A stretch of 64,000 nt of DNA, from NCBI GenBank assembly GCA_949710005.1, contig OX453282.1, positions 2,362,501 through 2,426,500 on the forward strand. The letters are read 5' to 3'. Under the pieces are notes generated by a model. It searched no databases and was not told the DNA's origin. It saw nothing but the letters and a program-made list of their open reading frames with translations. Of the stretch, positions 11,771 through 24,040 are shown piece after piece. The first letter of the stretch is position 1. Each line of letters starts with the position of its first letter. The DNA is from Ricordea florida (lineage: Eukaryota; Cnidaria; Anthozoa; Corallimorpharia; Ricordeidae). Position numbers and translations under genes: made by a program.

Positions 11771-11977
11771 ATGGGAACACGTATGTCAGTGGTTCAACAA
11801 AAATATTTTACTTATAAACTTTGCTTACTCCTTCTGGTAGGTCCGAGTTGCGTACTTGCGCCGCCGAGTCAGATGCAACTTTTAACGTCACACACTGCTA
11901 ACAGCGATTTGACTGGGTTGCAAGTTCTACCTGAGACAAGGAGTAAGGTGTATTGCACTAGGATACTTGCAAAGTGA
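11771..11977 (+). CDS. Candidate small secreted protein, 68 residues, unrecognised
   Basis: The frame begins MGTRMSVVQQKYFTYKLCLL and continues LLVGPSCVLA/PPS, a run that looks like a signal peptide with a cleavage site after residue 30. The 38-residue remainder has a single cysteine near its end (KVYCTRILAK). There is no recognised homology, and a GT at 'ctggtaggt' could also end an exon inside the hydrophobic stretch. A chance hydrophobic frame is quite possible. Confidence 0.2.
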   Translation: MGTRMSVVQQKYFTYKLCLLLLVGPSCVLAPPSQMQLLTSHTANSDLTGLQVLPETRSKVYCTRILAK

Positions 11978-14427
11978 AACGCCGGCTTAACCACCTTTTT
12001 CGTAATAAACTGATATTAAAAAAAAAAAACTATCAGAGTCATTAAGGGCGTTCAACCTTTGTCTGGTTAGAGCCATTTTAATATTGTAGCTGTATTTACT
12101 GAAGTGTTTTGCTATATTGTCGCTCAAGGTTTACTGTACTGAAACGACGAAAACCGACTCCAAGAATTAACTGAAATTTCTTGGGACTTCATGAATTGAC
12201 TTTCCCTGTAGTAAACTAATGCAGCCGGTCCTAAATGACTTGTTGCATGATGCAAATTAATGCCTTCGGCTTTAGGGAAGAAATGCTTGCCATTTTTTTT
12301 TCTCCAGTACTAGTACATTCTGTCCTCTAAGTACCAATATTCCTCGTGAACACAAAGAATCTTTGTTTTTCTTTCTTGCGTCACCAATGCTTCGCTCAAG
12401 GGAGTATATTTCAAAAATACATTTTCAGTGAACTATGGAGCCCTCAAATAGGAATGCTTTCAATACCACACTTAATAAAGTCTAACTATTGAAATTAAGC
12501 CTCTCTACTGAGCATCAACTAGTGAGGTTATGTATCTAATAAAACCGGTGTTTTGAGAGGCAAATATCAGTAGGTAAACCGCCATGCATAAGATAATCAG
12601 GTAGATCTCTGCACTAGCTCTACGGCAAAATCTGTTCAGCAAAGCTGAAACTAGGGAAATCTCAGGTAAAGGAAGTCAAAAGTGTAATTTAAAAGTTTTC
12701 AGTGGGTGATTATAAGTTTATCTTCGAAGCGGGTCAGTTCACTTGGTCGATGCATCGATGCGAAGTACGTATGTCCGGAAAGTAGGATGTCTTTTCTCGT
12801 GTGGGGACCGAACGCTTCTTATCGCTTTTGTCTCCCAATATCTTTTTACCGGCCTCGTCCTTCCTTTTCTACTTGGTTTCTCTAACACATTTTGTAATAC
12901 AGCCACGTTTTCATTTTCCATGAACACCAAGTCAGAAAATATGCAAAAATGGCGAATTGCAAAAATAATCAAATATTCTGAGTTTTCCGCTCGACTAATC
13001 ACTTCTTTTGGAAAAAATCTTTTCTGTTTTCGAAACCTAAGTAAGGGACTACTAATTCTCCGCCCAACTGAATCCGCAAACCGGCTGAAACAAAACTATT
13101 TTGTCCAGTAACTGGGCCCATCATATATGTCCAAATTTCACTGATTTTCGCTACCGCGCCGGTGTTTCGGTGGAAAACTGCAAGGAAAAGCTAAAACAAA
13201 GTATGTTCTCTAGCTAAAACCAAATGGTGTCGCTCAAAATTTGACTAAGCTACTTGTAGCTAATAATAAAGTCAAGAATGTTGCAGACTGAAAGCGACAA
13301 CTGGTTACTATGGTAACGGCTGCTGGGTTCCTTCGCATGTTCGGAAAATTCCGGTGGTTTTTTGCGATTACCTCTGTTAAGCGAACTGTGGTCATTGCTT
13401 GCGATCGTCGTACGATTTGCAGTCATAACAGGAGAGATCAACTATTTTCAGGTTGGGACGTCAAATGAGCATTACGATGCCGTATTTTAGTTCCGTGTCA
13501 AGAATCACGTTTTCTATTGTTTTCAAATGTTGATTGTACTATTCTTAACTTCTCGAGTTGGACAGACGAGCTAATTGCAAGACTGAAAGACCTTCTGTCA
13601 CCTGCCTACTTATGCATAGTGTGACAGGCAATAACTCGTAAGGACTCAAGAATCTTATCATCTCTCGCTGTCTTTCATTGACACCTGTTGTAGCAATGTC
13701 AAAAATAGCTTAAATAAACTTAATGTCCTTGAGACGTGCAGTCATTTGAGATGCGTTAACTCCCTGTTTAAAAACATTTCCATCGCTCTGTTGGAGACTT
13801 CCCTCAGGGCTAAATTATGCTCAATCTCTTAAAATCAAATATGATTTGTTTCTATCCGTATCTACAAACATACCTTACCCGTACGATAAACCTAAAATTT
13901 TTCATCTAAAATTGTGCATAGCTGGGCAAATACTGTGCATTATCAGCTTAGTTCTGAAAACAAACTGTGTTGTTACTTAAGCCATGGACTTCCTTGATAT
14001 CAAATACGGTCAATTACGTCAATGGCTGGTCCAACCAACGACAATCACAGACCGAGCCTGTCGATTCACGGAATATTTTAAGTACTTCTGTTTGTTATTT
14101 TTGACAGTATCAAGTGACAGACAGTTCTATAGGTGATAAATAACACGGTTGATAACCTCTGGTCACGCGATAGATGATAATTATTGAAACTGGAAAGTGT
14201 GGGCAGTAACGTTATCGGACATTCCATGCGTTCTAGCTCAATAAAGAAAGAACACCAAGTCTCTTTAATACCGCATTATTTGCCAAGCAACCATAGGTGA
14301 ACATAACTAGGACTCAAGCGTTTATTTTAAGGAGGTGAGACGGAAGGCTTTCGCTGGAAATTTAAACACGAGACGGGACAAGATTATCTTTGTAACACCC
14401 CTTTAAGATCTATTACGTGATTCCGAA

Positions 14428-14847
14428 ATGCAAACAACTACTAGTCCAGATTTTCGCAATGTTTGTCTACCGTGCTCAAGTCTCTCAAGATACTTACAAC
14501 TGCGAGGAGCAATGGATGGACTTGATTTGAATAATCTTTCGCCTTGCAGCAGCAACAGAAGCTCAACAACGTCTACCTCGTCAGCAGGCAGAATGGATTC
14601 TTCGTATCATACTGAAGATGAAAACAGACTTTCATTGAACATTGAACAAAGCGTTCTGAACGTTGGAGCCAGAGCGCAATTAAGAAGAAGAAACAGTTCG
14701 CTGTCTCGCAGAAAACGCCAAAGGAAAACTGAAACGGAAATTGTATTAACAGAGAACGAACTACCGAGTCCGAGTGAAGAGTGGTCGGAAACGTTCGTAG
14801 CGCAAGATGGCGTTCTTACGACCAATTTTTGTTCGACAGAGTTGTGA
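14428..14847 (+). CDS. CSTEL-1: small protein with C-terminal FCSTEL tail
   Basis: This 139-residue protein has no recognised domain. Residues about 40-55 are Ser/Thr-rich, 68-85 could form a short helix, and 86-100 is a basic block (RRRNSSLSRRKRQRK) with basophilic kinase sites. An acidic stretch follows (EEWSETFVAQDG), then the end LTTNFCSTEL. The final T-E-L fits a class I PDZ ligand. It is closest to CSTEL-2: 20 of the last 27 residues are identical. An in-frame stop lies at 14404 and a fair splice acceptor (cacccctttaag) ends at 14407, so the coding part appears to be one exon with a possible 5' UTR intron. A second ATG (residue 29) is an alternative start. AATAAA at 15550 could end the transcript. 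The role is unknown; adaptor function is inferred from the tail only. Confidence 0.75.
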   Translation: MQTTTSPDFRNVCLPCSSLSRYLQLRGAMDGLDLNNLSPCSSNRSSTTSTSSAGRMDSSYHTEDENRLSLNIEQSVLNVGARAQLRRRNSSLSRRKRQRKTETEIVLTENELPSPSEEWSETFVAQDGVLTTNFCSTEL

Positions 14848-15555
14848 TACTCAGTGGATTGAACTTTTAAGGTTTGCTTAGATCGAATGGCGTGCTGTTC
14901 GTGATGGGATTAACTCGCTATGAAAGCGTTTAATTAGCGCTTGGAGCTTCCGCATCAAGCGTTGCCAAACGGCCCTGTGTCAGACGAGACACTGTTGAGC
15001 TATGGATCAATCTTCGTTCCTCAGACAATTCAAGGCCTTTTACTGCAACAATGGGCAGGAATGTACTCTCACGATAGAAGAATTGAAAACAGCGAAGACA
15101 ACGCTCGATAAAAGAATTAACGAGCTACTTGAAGCTACCAGAAATGAAGAAGTCTTAACTTAAAATGACGGCTTCGATCGAAACGACAGCAAGCTCAATG
15201 AAATGAACTTTTTGAGCTGCGAAGATATCGAATGACCCATCATTGCTGGTCAAGAGATGGATGTTAAGCAAGTTAATTTAATTTATGATATTTATTACTT
15301 GGCTCATGAAAAGCCAAGAGACATTTTAGAAGGACATCATTTGGAAAGTTCATCAGCTGCGCTTTATTCTGAAAACAACTTGAAAGTAGAGTATTTTAAA
15401 TTGTGAATCGGTGATTCTTGTAAACAGTGCAGCTAATTAGACGTTGAGTAGTAGAACTATAAACTTTGATTTAAATGCTGGTTTATTTCGGAAAAAATTT
15501 CCTCAGCACTAACAAGAAAAGTGATTACCACATAATTAGGATCTAAACTAATAAA
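14848..15555 (+). other. Probable 3' UTR of CSTEL-1, containing a 53-codon sORF
   Basis: AATAAA at 15550-15555 suggests a 3' UTR of about 700 nt. Within it an ATG frame at 15002-15163 encodes MDQSSFLRQFKAFYCNNGQE followed by a Lys/Glu-rich, helix-like stretch (EELKTAKTTLDKRINELLEA) ending EEVLT. It is unrecognised and may be chance. Confidence 0.35.
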
Positions 15556-17557
15556 GCCAAATTGGATTATGTGAGTGAGTATATTTGTTTACTATGCAAG
15601 CAAAATAAGGTCGTCTCGATGCACAATCATCATTATTAATATGCCTGGAGTGGCAAAGGATTTGCATTAATATTGAGAAGCAAGGCTCGGGAAAGAATCT
15701 TGATGGCCACTACGAAAGAGCGCTTTTCAATCGCGTTCAGTACACAGCTCAACGTCGTTTAACATTATTAGCTTTAACAAAATTGAATTATGGCAGCTTG
15801 TTGGATTAAAACATTAGCTTTAATTCAATTTTAGCTGAAATTATCTTTAAGGTCGTTTAGCAAGTGGAAACGTAATAGTCGAACGGAATAAAGAAGGTTT
15901 TTACTTTCGTTCACAGAGTTCAACAACGTCCAATTTATTGAATGTAACTTTCAACATGTAATAGCAAACTATGCAAGAATAGTGACATTTACTGTTTAGT
16001 GTTCAAACAAAGGTTAACGTTGATGTTCCTTTTTGCCACTGAGCTAAACTGCGGTTTGTTCTTCAATGAAAAAGTGCTCTGTCATTGACGAACAGGAAAC
16101 TAGCTCAGGACACGCCAGGCTTCTCAGATTGCGCGCTGTGGGTTAAAACTACCGTCTTTGTGACTTTGTAAACCAAAATATCTCCGGAATTTATCAAGGA
16201 GAGCTCAGAACATTGCTACTTTGTTCAAATTTCCGTCTCCCGCAGGCAAACAGAGCAGACGAGGCTGTTTTTTCGGGACTGTTTGCTCACTACATACGCT
16301 CTGAAGAGCAAAGGGTATTCTATGAATAGAAACTCCCTTAAGGCGCTTGAAAGAAAAGTTTACAAAACGCCCCTGGTTTAATAAAAGGCTTCGTTATTTA
16401 TCCCTCATAACGAACCCATGACAAAAGGTTGTAATTCAATAAGTGCTCTTCCTTTGTTTAAGAAATAAATCGAGACCAAGCGGTGACAACCCACTCAGTC
16501 ATTATCTGATAAGATTTCTTCGGAAATTGACGGTTTCTCAATATTAACCTTGGAGAAAGTTAGAACGATGTAGACAAATAGTTAGAGGATAGATGGATGG
16601 ATAGATAAAGGGATAAATGTAAAATAGAAGACGGACAGATATTAAGCACAAAAGTAGTAAAGCTAGTATTTATTTGAACGAAGCCTTGCATGTCACGTGA
16701 AAGGGTGTTCCGAGTTAACAGCTATCTCTCTCTTCTTAGCGTGAAGCATTACTTCCTTTGAATGCGTTTCTTACTATCTTTGATTAATTTATTGCTTCAC
16801 TTATTAATATATTCGTTCGCTTATTCATTCTATTCATATGTTTATCATTATTTCACTAAAGATGCTGTTTACTATTTTAGCCAATTAGTTTGTTTGAAAA
16901 ATAAGATCAACAAGTTTACCTTTCTGAACTACTAAGGATGAGAAAGGTTGGAAAATAATCGAAATATTCCACTTTGAAAAAGTAAAACAACCAATAAAGG
17001 TTTAATTCTGATAATAAACTCCCAGTAAGGCGAAAATAATTTTCCAGGAAAAGCTTAAATCATTGGGACATGGAGAGAACTTTAGGTAACTAGCGCAATT
17101 GTTGAGCAACTTCAAGTGGCGACAAAAAATAACTGTCACTCAAGAAGAGAGAGTGAGAGCATTTTAATAAAAAATGAAAAAAAATTGTTGACCTTAAAAT
17201 GTTTATCTTGGGATTTGACTGGGGGCTGTCCCATGTAGTGTTGACTGCTAACATGTTAGTTTGTTTTTGAAAGCAAGAAAAATCTTGAGTATATATGGAA
17301 ATCCAGCCTGAGAGAAACAATGGGCTTGCCGGTACAACGTTCACAGAAACTGATACGAGTGCATTAATTAGCAGTGGACGTCAAAGAGAACGCCCGTTTG
17401 CTACTTTGAAGCCGTTTATTGGAACAGGTAAAAGAAAACTCAGTACTGTTCAGTAATTTTACAAAGAATGGTCACACCGTATGGTTTCATCCACAGAAGA
17501 AAAATTTTAAACCGCACTCTAATGGCACAAATGCGTGACTCAAAGGGTGTCAGACAA

Positions 17558-17588
<31 letters not shown>

Positions 17589-18694
17589 ATAGGTTTTTGC
17601 AGTGGCACATCCACAGGGTGGCTCTTCGTCGAATTGGAATTTGCAAGTGTTGATTAAGCGTTTATCAGCGCTGAAGTCGTCAGCAGAGTAAGTGATAGTA
17701 CAAGTGATAATTGAGTCGTCAGACGGGCGGATAGTTATTTTGACAGCGTATCATTAACTTTGACCATATATTCTTGTTCTTAAGTTCTGGAAGCTTGGAT
17801 CCTTTCTGGTCTCTGCTTTCTTTGTTGCCAACCGACAAAACAACAAATGCGCCAGCCGAGGAATGCAAATAGAGTCCAGGCAAAAAGCTCAAAATAACGT
17901 TTGAATCCGGCAAACAACTTTCGAAAACAAATACATCTTCAGAGAATTTGCGATTGTATTCGCCAGTGACATCGTTACACAAGTACACGAGAGCTTAGTT
18001 ACGTCATGATCACCCTACGAAACTCCACGAAACTTGTCAACACAGACTATTGAATAACGGATGATTAGTTTCGACCAGCAATGACGAAAATGACCACTTG
18101 AAAAATAATAATAATAATATTGAATAGTTATAGTAATAAGTAGTAAATTTAACACCGCACTAATATAGATTAAACTAGTAACAGCAATTTCATTTTCAAT
18201 TACATATTAATCGGTTCTATTTATTTATTCAATATACTTTATGTTATTGATTATTCCTCTGAAAGCTTCCCGCAGTTTAGTAACAAAATTAGCGTTACAT
18301 AACTGTTAGAGTTATCTACTGCAATTACTGATAAATCTTAACAGTCTGTTTTCCGTTAAAGAAATTCGAAAACAAATACGAAAACACCTGGAATGTGTCT
18401 CTAATACAAACTTTAATTTTTAGCTGTTTAGGTTGCATTCAGCCTTGTAAGTCTAAGAAATAAAAACTATAAAGACAAAATTGGTACAAAATTCCATCAC
18501 AGAATCCAACCGAGGCCGGCCGTCCGTCCCGCGCAAAACTGTCGCACAAATCTCCAGGTTTCTGAAAGGAACTCGCTCTAGAAAGTTCTGTTCCTTTATC
18601 ACGATGTTTTTTTTCTCTGTCTGTTTCTTTCTCGCTGTGTTTCATAGTCGCTGATTATTATGTGTTTCCTACCAGGAACAGCAGGCCGTAGCCG
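15556..18694. other. Intergenic stretch between CSTEL-1 and CSTEL-2
   Basis: No gene is recognised. It contains a fragment of the 106-bp satellite at about 17443-17485, an (AAAT)n microsatellite at 17556-17592 and AT-rich sequence around 18100-18250. Confidence 0.5.
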
Positions 18695-18726
18695 TTTATT
18701 CAATGATGAATAAGTGCATGTACGTT

Positions 18727-18993
18727 TTACAATTCCGTTGAACAGAGGTTTGTCGTGAGAATTCCATCTTGTGCAAGAAATGTTTCAGTCCATTCTTCAT
18801 ATGAGCTGGATAATTCATTTCTTCCTTCTCCTCGGTTTGTCTTTCGTTGAATTTTTCTTCGTGATAGTGAGCCGCTTTCCCTCGTAATGTCCATAATTTC
18901 AACGTCAAGAAAACAAAGTTCTTCTTTGCAAACTCGTTTCTTTTCCTTTCTTTGGCGCTGTAGAGAATCCATGTTATACGACGAAGAAGTCAT
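18727..18993 (-). CDS. CSTEL-2: small protein with C-terminal LCSTEL tail
   Basis: This 88-residue protein has no known domain. It has a basic N-terminal half (LQRQRKEKKR at 11-20), the motif SLSRRKIQRK at 42-51, the block EEWTETFLAQDGILTTN and the end LCSTEL. It aligns with CSTEL-1 over its second half, including SLSRRK-x-QRKT, NEL, EEW-x-ETF, AQDG, LTTN and the tail, but lacks the Ser-rich N-terminus of CSTEL-1. It may therefore be a shortened copy or have an unseen first exon. An in-frame TGA lies ten codons upstream of the ATG. A speculative 16-nt first exon (19348-19363, phase 1, GTAACT donor) exists but its acceptor would be poor. The 3' flank has AATAAA (minus strand) at 18695-18700, close to the stop. 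CSTEL-1 and CSTEL-2 are convergent. Confidence 0.72.
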   Translation of the reverse strand: MTSSSYNMDSLQRQRKEKKRVCKEELCFLDVEIMDITRESGSLSRRKIQRKTNRGEGRNELSSSYEEWTETFLAQDGILTTNLCSTEL

Positions 18994-19740
18994 GGCTTCA
19001 AATTTGTCTTGCAGTCGGATCTTTCACAAACTTTAAAAAGGTAACAAATGAAAATTAAGCGAGCACTTTTACTGGCTTTTTTTTGTTCTCCAGAAGTCCT
19101 ACAACTCTAGAGTATTTCTCCAACAATTCTGGTCTTTGGTTCGTGCGTTTTTTCTAAAGCTCTGGCGTACACTGTTTCAATGAGTCAACAAGGTCTGCAG
19201 GTTTCAAAAAAAATCTCCACTATTTTGTTTTCCTTACTTACGTCACTCCTACTTTTTCAATCATAATGAAAATCAAATAAACTTTTTAACATGACAATAA
19301 ACATAAGAAGTACAAATTCAATTTGCAACCAGTGAACGAGCAGTTACCTTGTTTCAGAACCATGCAGAGAATTTATGATCGATCACTGCTGTAAAATTTT
19401 TTTGAACTTGAAAACAAAACCACATGAAGGCTATTAGAATGGAATTCATGTAATTTTCTATGGTTTGCATCGCCAACGCACTAAACATTCAATGCCTTCT
19501 CGTTAGCTAGGGTGAAAAGAAACGACATTATTCCGAACGGACTGGTTAAGCCATGGTGTAAAAAGCTTTTTCTGGTTGGACAGTGAAATGAGATTGACTG
19601 AGTGCATTCATTCTCTATTACACAGGACAGAGGAAGAAACCGACTATCGGACAAACGCACAATAGATTATACTCAGTCTTCAGTGTGTTTCACCCTTTGA
19701 TGGTAAAGTTATTGTTAAGCCATTGTTAAGTAGCGCAACA

Positions 19741-20453
19741 AAGAATGTTAACAATGCATGCTTTACTCCACAGGTGAAAAAGTTAGAACCACAATGTATA
19801 GTAAAACAATTTAGTACCACAGTACAGTACTGTTCAGTAGCTTTACAAAGAATGGTCACACTGCATGGTTTGATCCACAGATGAAAAAGTTAGAACCACA
19901 CTGTATAGTAAAACAAACAGTACCACAGTACAGTAGTGTTCAGTAGCTTTACGGCAAAGAATGGTCACACTGCATGGTTTGATTCCGCACAGATGAAAAA
20001 GTTAGAACCACACTGTATAGTAGAACAAACAGTACCACAGTACAGTACTGTTCAGTAGCTTTACAAAGAATGGTCACACTGCATGGTTTCATCCACAGAT
20101 GAAAAAGTTAACCACACTGTATAGTAGAACAAACAGTACCACAGTACAGTACTGTTCAGTAGCTTTACAAAGAATGGTCACACTGCATGGTTTGATCCAC
20201 AGATGAAAAAGTTAGAACCACACTGTATAGTAGAACAAACAGTACCACAGTACAGTACTGTTCAGTAGCTTTACAAAGAATGGTCACACTGCATGGTTTG
20301 ATCCCGCACAGATGAAAAAGTTAGAACCACACTCTATAGTAGAACAAACAGTACCACAGTACAGTACTGTTCAGTAGCTTTCACACTGCATGGTTTCAGA
20401 TCCACGGATGAAAAAGTTAGAACCAGTGCATGTACAATGACACAAACAGTACC
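19741..20453 (+). repeat. 106-bp satellite, block A (about six to seven units)
   Basis: Tandem units read 'gatccacagatgaaaaag', 'ttagaaccacactgtatag', 'aacaaacagtaccacag', 'tacagtactgttcagtagc', then 'aaagaatggtcacactgc' and 'atggttt'. Unit length is 106 bp, measured in the block at 54576-55463. Each unit holds the palindrome ACAGTACTGT. Some units have short insertions or deletions. Confidence 0.9.
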
Positions 20454-20597
20454 TGACGCGAGTTTAATAGTGGTTTCCTTTGACGAAAAAAATAATAACC
20501 GGACGATATGAAGTATGAGAATTAAGTGTATCAATAATGTTGTAATTTTTCACATCGTCAGTCTTCACGGTTTCACCTCCTAATTACGAAGTATATA

Positions 20598-21089
20598 CAG
20601 TGGAACTCGGTCAATACGGACACCAAGGAGACATGCCACAGTGTTCGTATTATTCGGGTGTCCGTATTAAGCAGGCTCTACCTCAGAGAAAACATCACGT
20701 ACATACGTTTTATCGATATAAAAAAAAAGCAGATATTTTTACCAGAAAACGGTGTTTAATTTCTTATCCGTGTACATATCTGTAACAAGAGTTCATGATG
20801 ATCATTGAAACACGAAAATTAAGCATGTCACGCTATCTTGCAGGCTAGTGTTTTTACTAACAAAATCGCGGTATAAATCTCAGTGACATAATTTAAACAG
20901 GGCAGTGTCTACAAAAGGCACATAACTATGGCATTGAAAAAGGACAGTGTTCAGCCAACCAGTATTCGTAAAAAGTTAAGCGAGCTAATTTTAGAGAAAA
21001 CGTATGAGCTTTTCGTTGGGACAAACGAAACTATCCGCTATTAATGGGTGTCCTTATTAAGCGGGTGTTCGTAGAGCGCGGTTTCACTG
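20598..21089. mobile_element. Non-autonomous Tc1/mariner-pogo-like transposon, 492 bp
   Basis: The left end CAGTGGAACTCGGTCAATAC and the right end (inverse) CAGTGAAACCGCGCTCTACG form terminal inverted repeats beginning CAGTG. Each is flanked by TA, the duplication typical of Tc1/mariner-type elements. Inside are repeated 'gtgtccgtattaagc' and 'gggtgtccttattaagcggg' segments near both ends. There is no transposase frame, so this is a MITE. Confidence 0.75.
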
Positions 21090-21855
21090 TATAGCAAAAC
21101 ACACGGCAAGGTTCTGAATTCCTATTGCAGGATCCCATTTGCGGACGCCGCTGGTGAACTAAAATCCAGCTGTTCAGTAGATTTTCAAGGAATGGTCACC
21201 ATACTAAACAGTTTCTCAAGACATAAACAAATAGCTTGAACCACACGTTTTGACTCATAAAAGTTATACTTGAAGAGCTTGAAAGGTTAATATCGTTGAA
21301 AGTTAAGCAACATGTGCTAAATCAGTTTATTTTTGCGCTCTGTTCACGAAAACACAGCACTTATTGTTGAATTAGCAAATAATCACAAAAAAAAAAAAGA
21401 AAAACGACAGGAAATCCCTGCCAGGCAAAGAGATGGATATACGGAGTGAAGTTAGTCCAAGATGTAAGAGCGAGTGTTTTTCACTAATGTGATATTCCCA
21501 GTTACCAGTCGTGCTTTTTTTTCGTCAAACGTTACACTTTAAGAAATGATTCGTCAATGCCCGTGACAAACTAATGATCCTTTCTTCCCAAATTTTCTTG
21601 TCAACACAGTTGTCTAAGAGATCGTTTTCCTATTCTCCGATTTCCGTTCATCTTAAGAATATCTTCATCGCGTAACTCAAGACGGATGAGGCGTGTTTTG
21701 TACTGATCAAAACAGCATCTATTAGGATTTACCCAGCTGAAAATACCCTCAGTAGCCCTTTGTTCAACATCTGGAGCAAAAAGCCGAAAAGGCCGAAAAT
21801 ATCGTTAGGGTGTGGTCGCACTAGGTGATCTCCATATGAGAACGTTATCCGAAAA

Positions 21856-22265
21856 ACACTGCATGGAAGAACAAACAGTGAAGCACTGTTCAATAGCTTT
21901 CCATGGAATGGTCACACTGGATGATTTGATCCACGGATGGAAAACTTAGAGCCAAACTGCATAATAAAGCAAACTGGACCACAGCACAGTACTGTTCAGT
22001 AGCTTTACAAAGAATGATCACACTGTATGGTTTGATCCACACATGAAAATGTTAAAACCACACTGTATAGTAAAACAAATAGTACCACAGTACAGTACTG
22101 TTCAGTAGCTTTACGAAGAATGGTGACACTGTATGGTTTGATCCACAAATGAAAACGTTAAAACCACACTGTATAGTAAAACAAACAGTACCACAGTACA
22201 GTACTGTTCAGTAGCTTTACGAAGAATGGTCACACTGTATGTTTTGTTTCACCAACGAAGAAACT
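21856..22265 (+). repeat. 106-bp satellite, block B (about four units)
   Basis: Same unit as block A, with the first unit more diverged ('gaagcactgttcaatagctttccatgg'). It lies 770 bp beyond the Tc1/pogo-like element. Confidence 0.85.
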
Positions 22266-23662
22266 AAAATGCAGTTGTGAAGGAATTGAAAATCGAAACT
22301 TGATTTTTTAGGTAGGTGCTATAAAATACTCGAATTCGTGCCATTGGACTTGAACCTAAGATCTTCCGTTTGGGGATGCCATGCCGCTGAAGAAGATTCC
22401 TGGTGCAACCATTATACTTGCGGAGCATTTTTCCCGAAAGAGAAGATAGTTTTATAACAGCAGAGGGGAAACAGATATATATAACTAAGAATATGTCAGC
22501 ACGAAAGGAAACACTGACCATAGCACGCTGGAATTTCATATTTTGAGGAAGAAGGTTAAGGGCATGGCTGCTGTATATGTTGATGGCTCTTATAAGGTAA
22601 ACTGGGGTCAAGTATTAATTCTGATTTAGTTTGATTCCTATAAGCTGTACAGATGTTCTTTGGGCAGCCATCTTTGTGGCACACCGCAACAACGCATAAA
22701 GAGAAGCAAAACGTCTCAATCCAACAACACTTCATAGGAAGGGTAAAACTAACCTTAGGTCGCCTGCAAAGGATTTATCTCCGGAAATATTAGAGTTTGC
22801 TAGCGACAAAGCTTCGGTAGTTCTTATCCCACTCAGAATCCTGGGACGCATTCGTGAGGAGCCATTGAAACCGCTCTATTCTGGTTCGCCTAATTTTTCC
22901 CGGAGGTAATCATCGTTGCGTTCTAGCACGGATTTCTGACTTAGAGGCGTTCAGTCATAATCCAACACATGATAGCTTCCGCGCACTACTGACTTTTCAG
23001 TCAAGTGCAAATACCGGTTGTCTGAATCTGCGGTTCCTCTCGCACTGAGCAGACCTACTATTGCAACAATACTAGTTGGCAAAGGCAAAGACTGGGAACT
23101 CTACGTGAACGTGCAAATGTGCAGAGTTTGTCATTGATCAAATCTGACGGTGGGTCAGTTGTTGAATCTGAACAGAAATCGTTTACCATTTCCCTCTCTA
23201 TCACTTCAGTGAGAGCTTTATGTTTCCTTCTCTATTAGTTTGGAGAATTTGGTATTGGATCAATTCAACATACGTGAGCGGATCATTTTCCCAAATCTCA
23301 CCATCTGCTTGCTTGGAAAATGTATTGCTACAGTAAAGAGAAGTTGTATTTTGACAAAATGAAAGCCTACTAGCCAGATCTTCTCCTGGAGTGAAAGAAT
23401 TAAATGTCATGCCCAAAGAAGGCAATAACAACCATGAATTAAGTTAAGAGGTTCATACAAGAATTTCCTCTGTGATTCAAGAAAATATGCCGTGAAGATA
23501 TAAAAAAAACTTTGTTTTTATTGCCGGCGTCAACAGTCAGTACTTTGGCGCCGTTGATGTCCAGTGTGGTGTTTGATGGGACGTAGGTCAGGCACAATTC
23601 ATTTCCTCTATCGTTATCTAACGACTGAGGTGCACCTCAATACCTGACTTGGTCAAAAATTG

Positions 23663-24040
23663 GTCTCGTATCCGGCAACCCAACTCATTTCCTTAGAAAG
23701 AGACAATTCAGTCAAGACTGCAAGTCATTCACAGTCAAATAACGACTGGCATTCTCCGATCTTGCACACTCAAAATATACGTTGTTTAGTGCGCTTCTGT
23801 GAAGGAAGTAACATAACTCTACATCGACCTTCCATTGATCCGTTTCCCTCTTATTTTCCACATGATTTAGCTCTAACTAGAGGCATACTACGAAAGCTAT
23901 CTAGACCATCAAAAACGTATTTGCTCAGCTTTCGTATTGGGCAATCTGACTGTTCACGCAAATTGTTATGGCTTGAGTGGATTAAGATGCGTAGGTCTTG
24001 TGATTTTGAGGCCTCAAGTCGGATATTGTTCCGTATTTAA
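23663..24040 (+). other. Unexplained 126-codon open frame
   Basis: The frame is open from about 23660 to a TAA at 24038-24040 but has no ATG until the last quarter (KMRRSCDFEA). It would be credible only as an internal or terminal exon. No family is recognised and residue usage is not persuasive. Confidence 0.12.

Larger units (their letters stand above)
10257..14400. other. Gene-poor stretch between TMEM59-like gene and CSTEL-1
   Basis: Apart from the MITE at 10494-10785 and two weak small ORFs, nothing is recognised. At 12739-13111 both strands are open for long distances (87 and 122 codons) without a clear ATG on the plus strand. A possible short 5' UTR exon for CSTEL-1 would lie just upstream of 14334. 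Confidence 0.4.

Noticed and set aside
19741-20453. CRISPR-like regular repeat
   Set aside because: Units are contiguous with no unique spacers and the genome is eukaryotic; this is a satellite.
21751-21790. Plus-strand L-C-S-T-S-G
   Set aside because: It continues without the terminal [ED]-L-stop and has no supporting frame.
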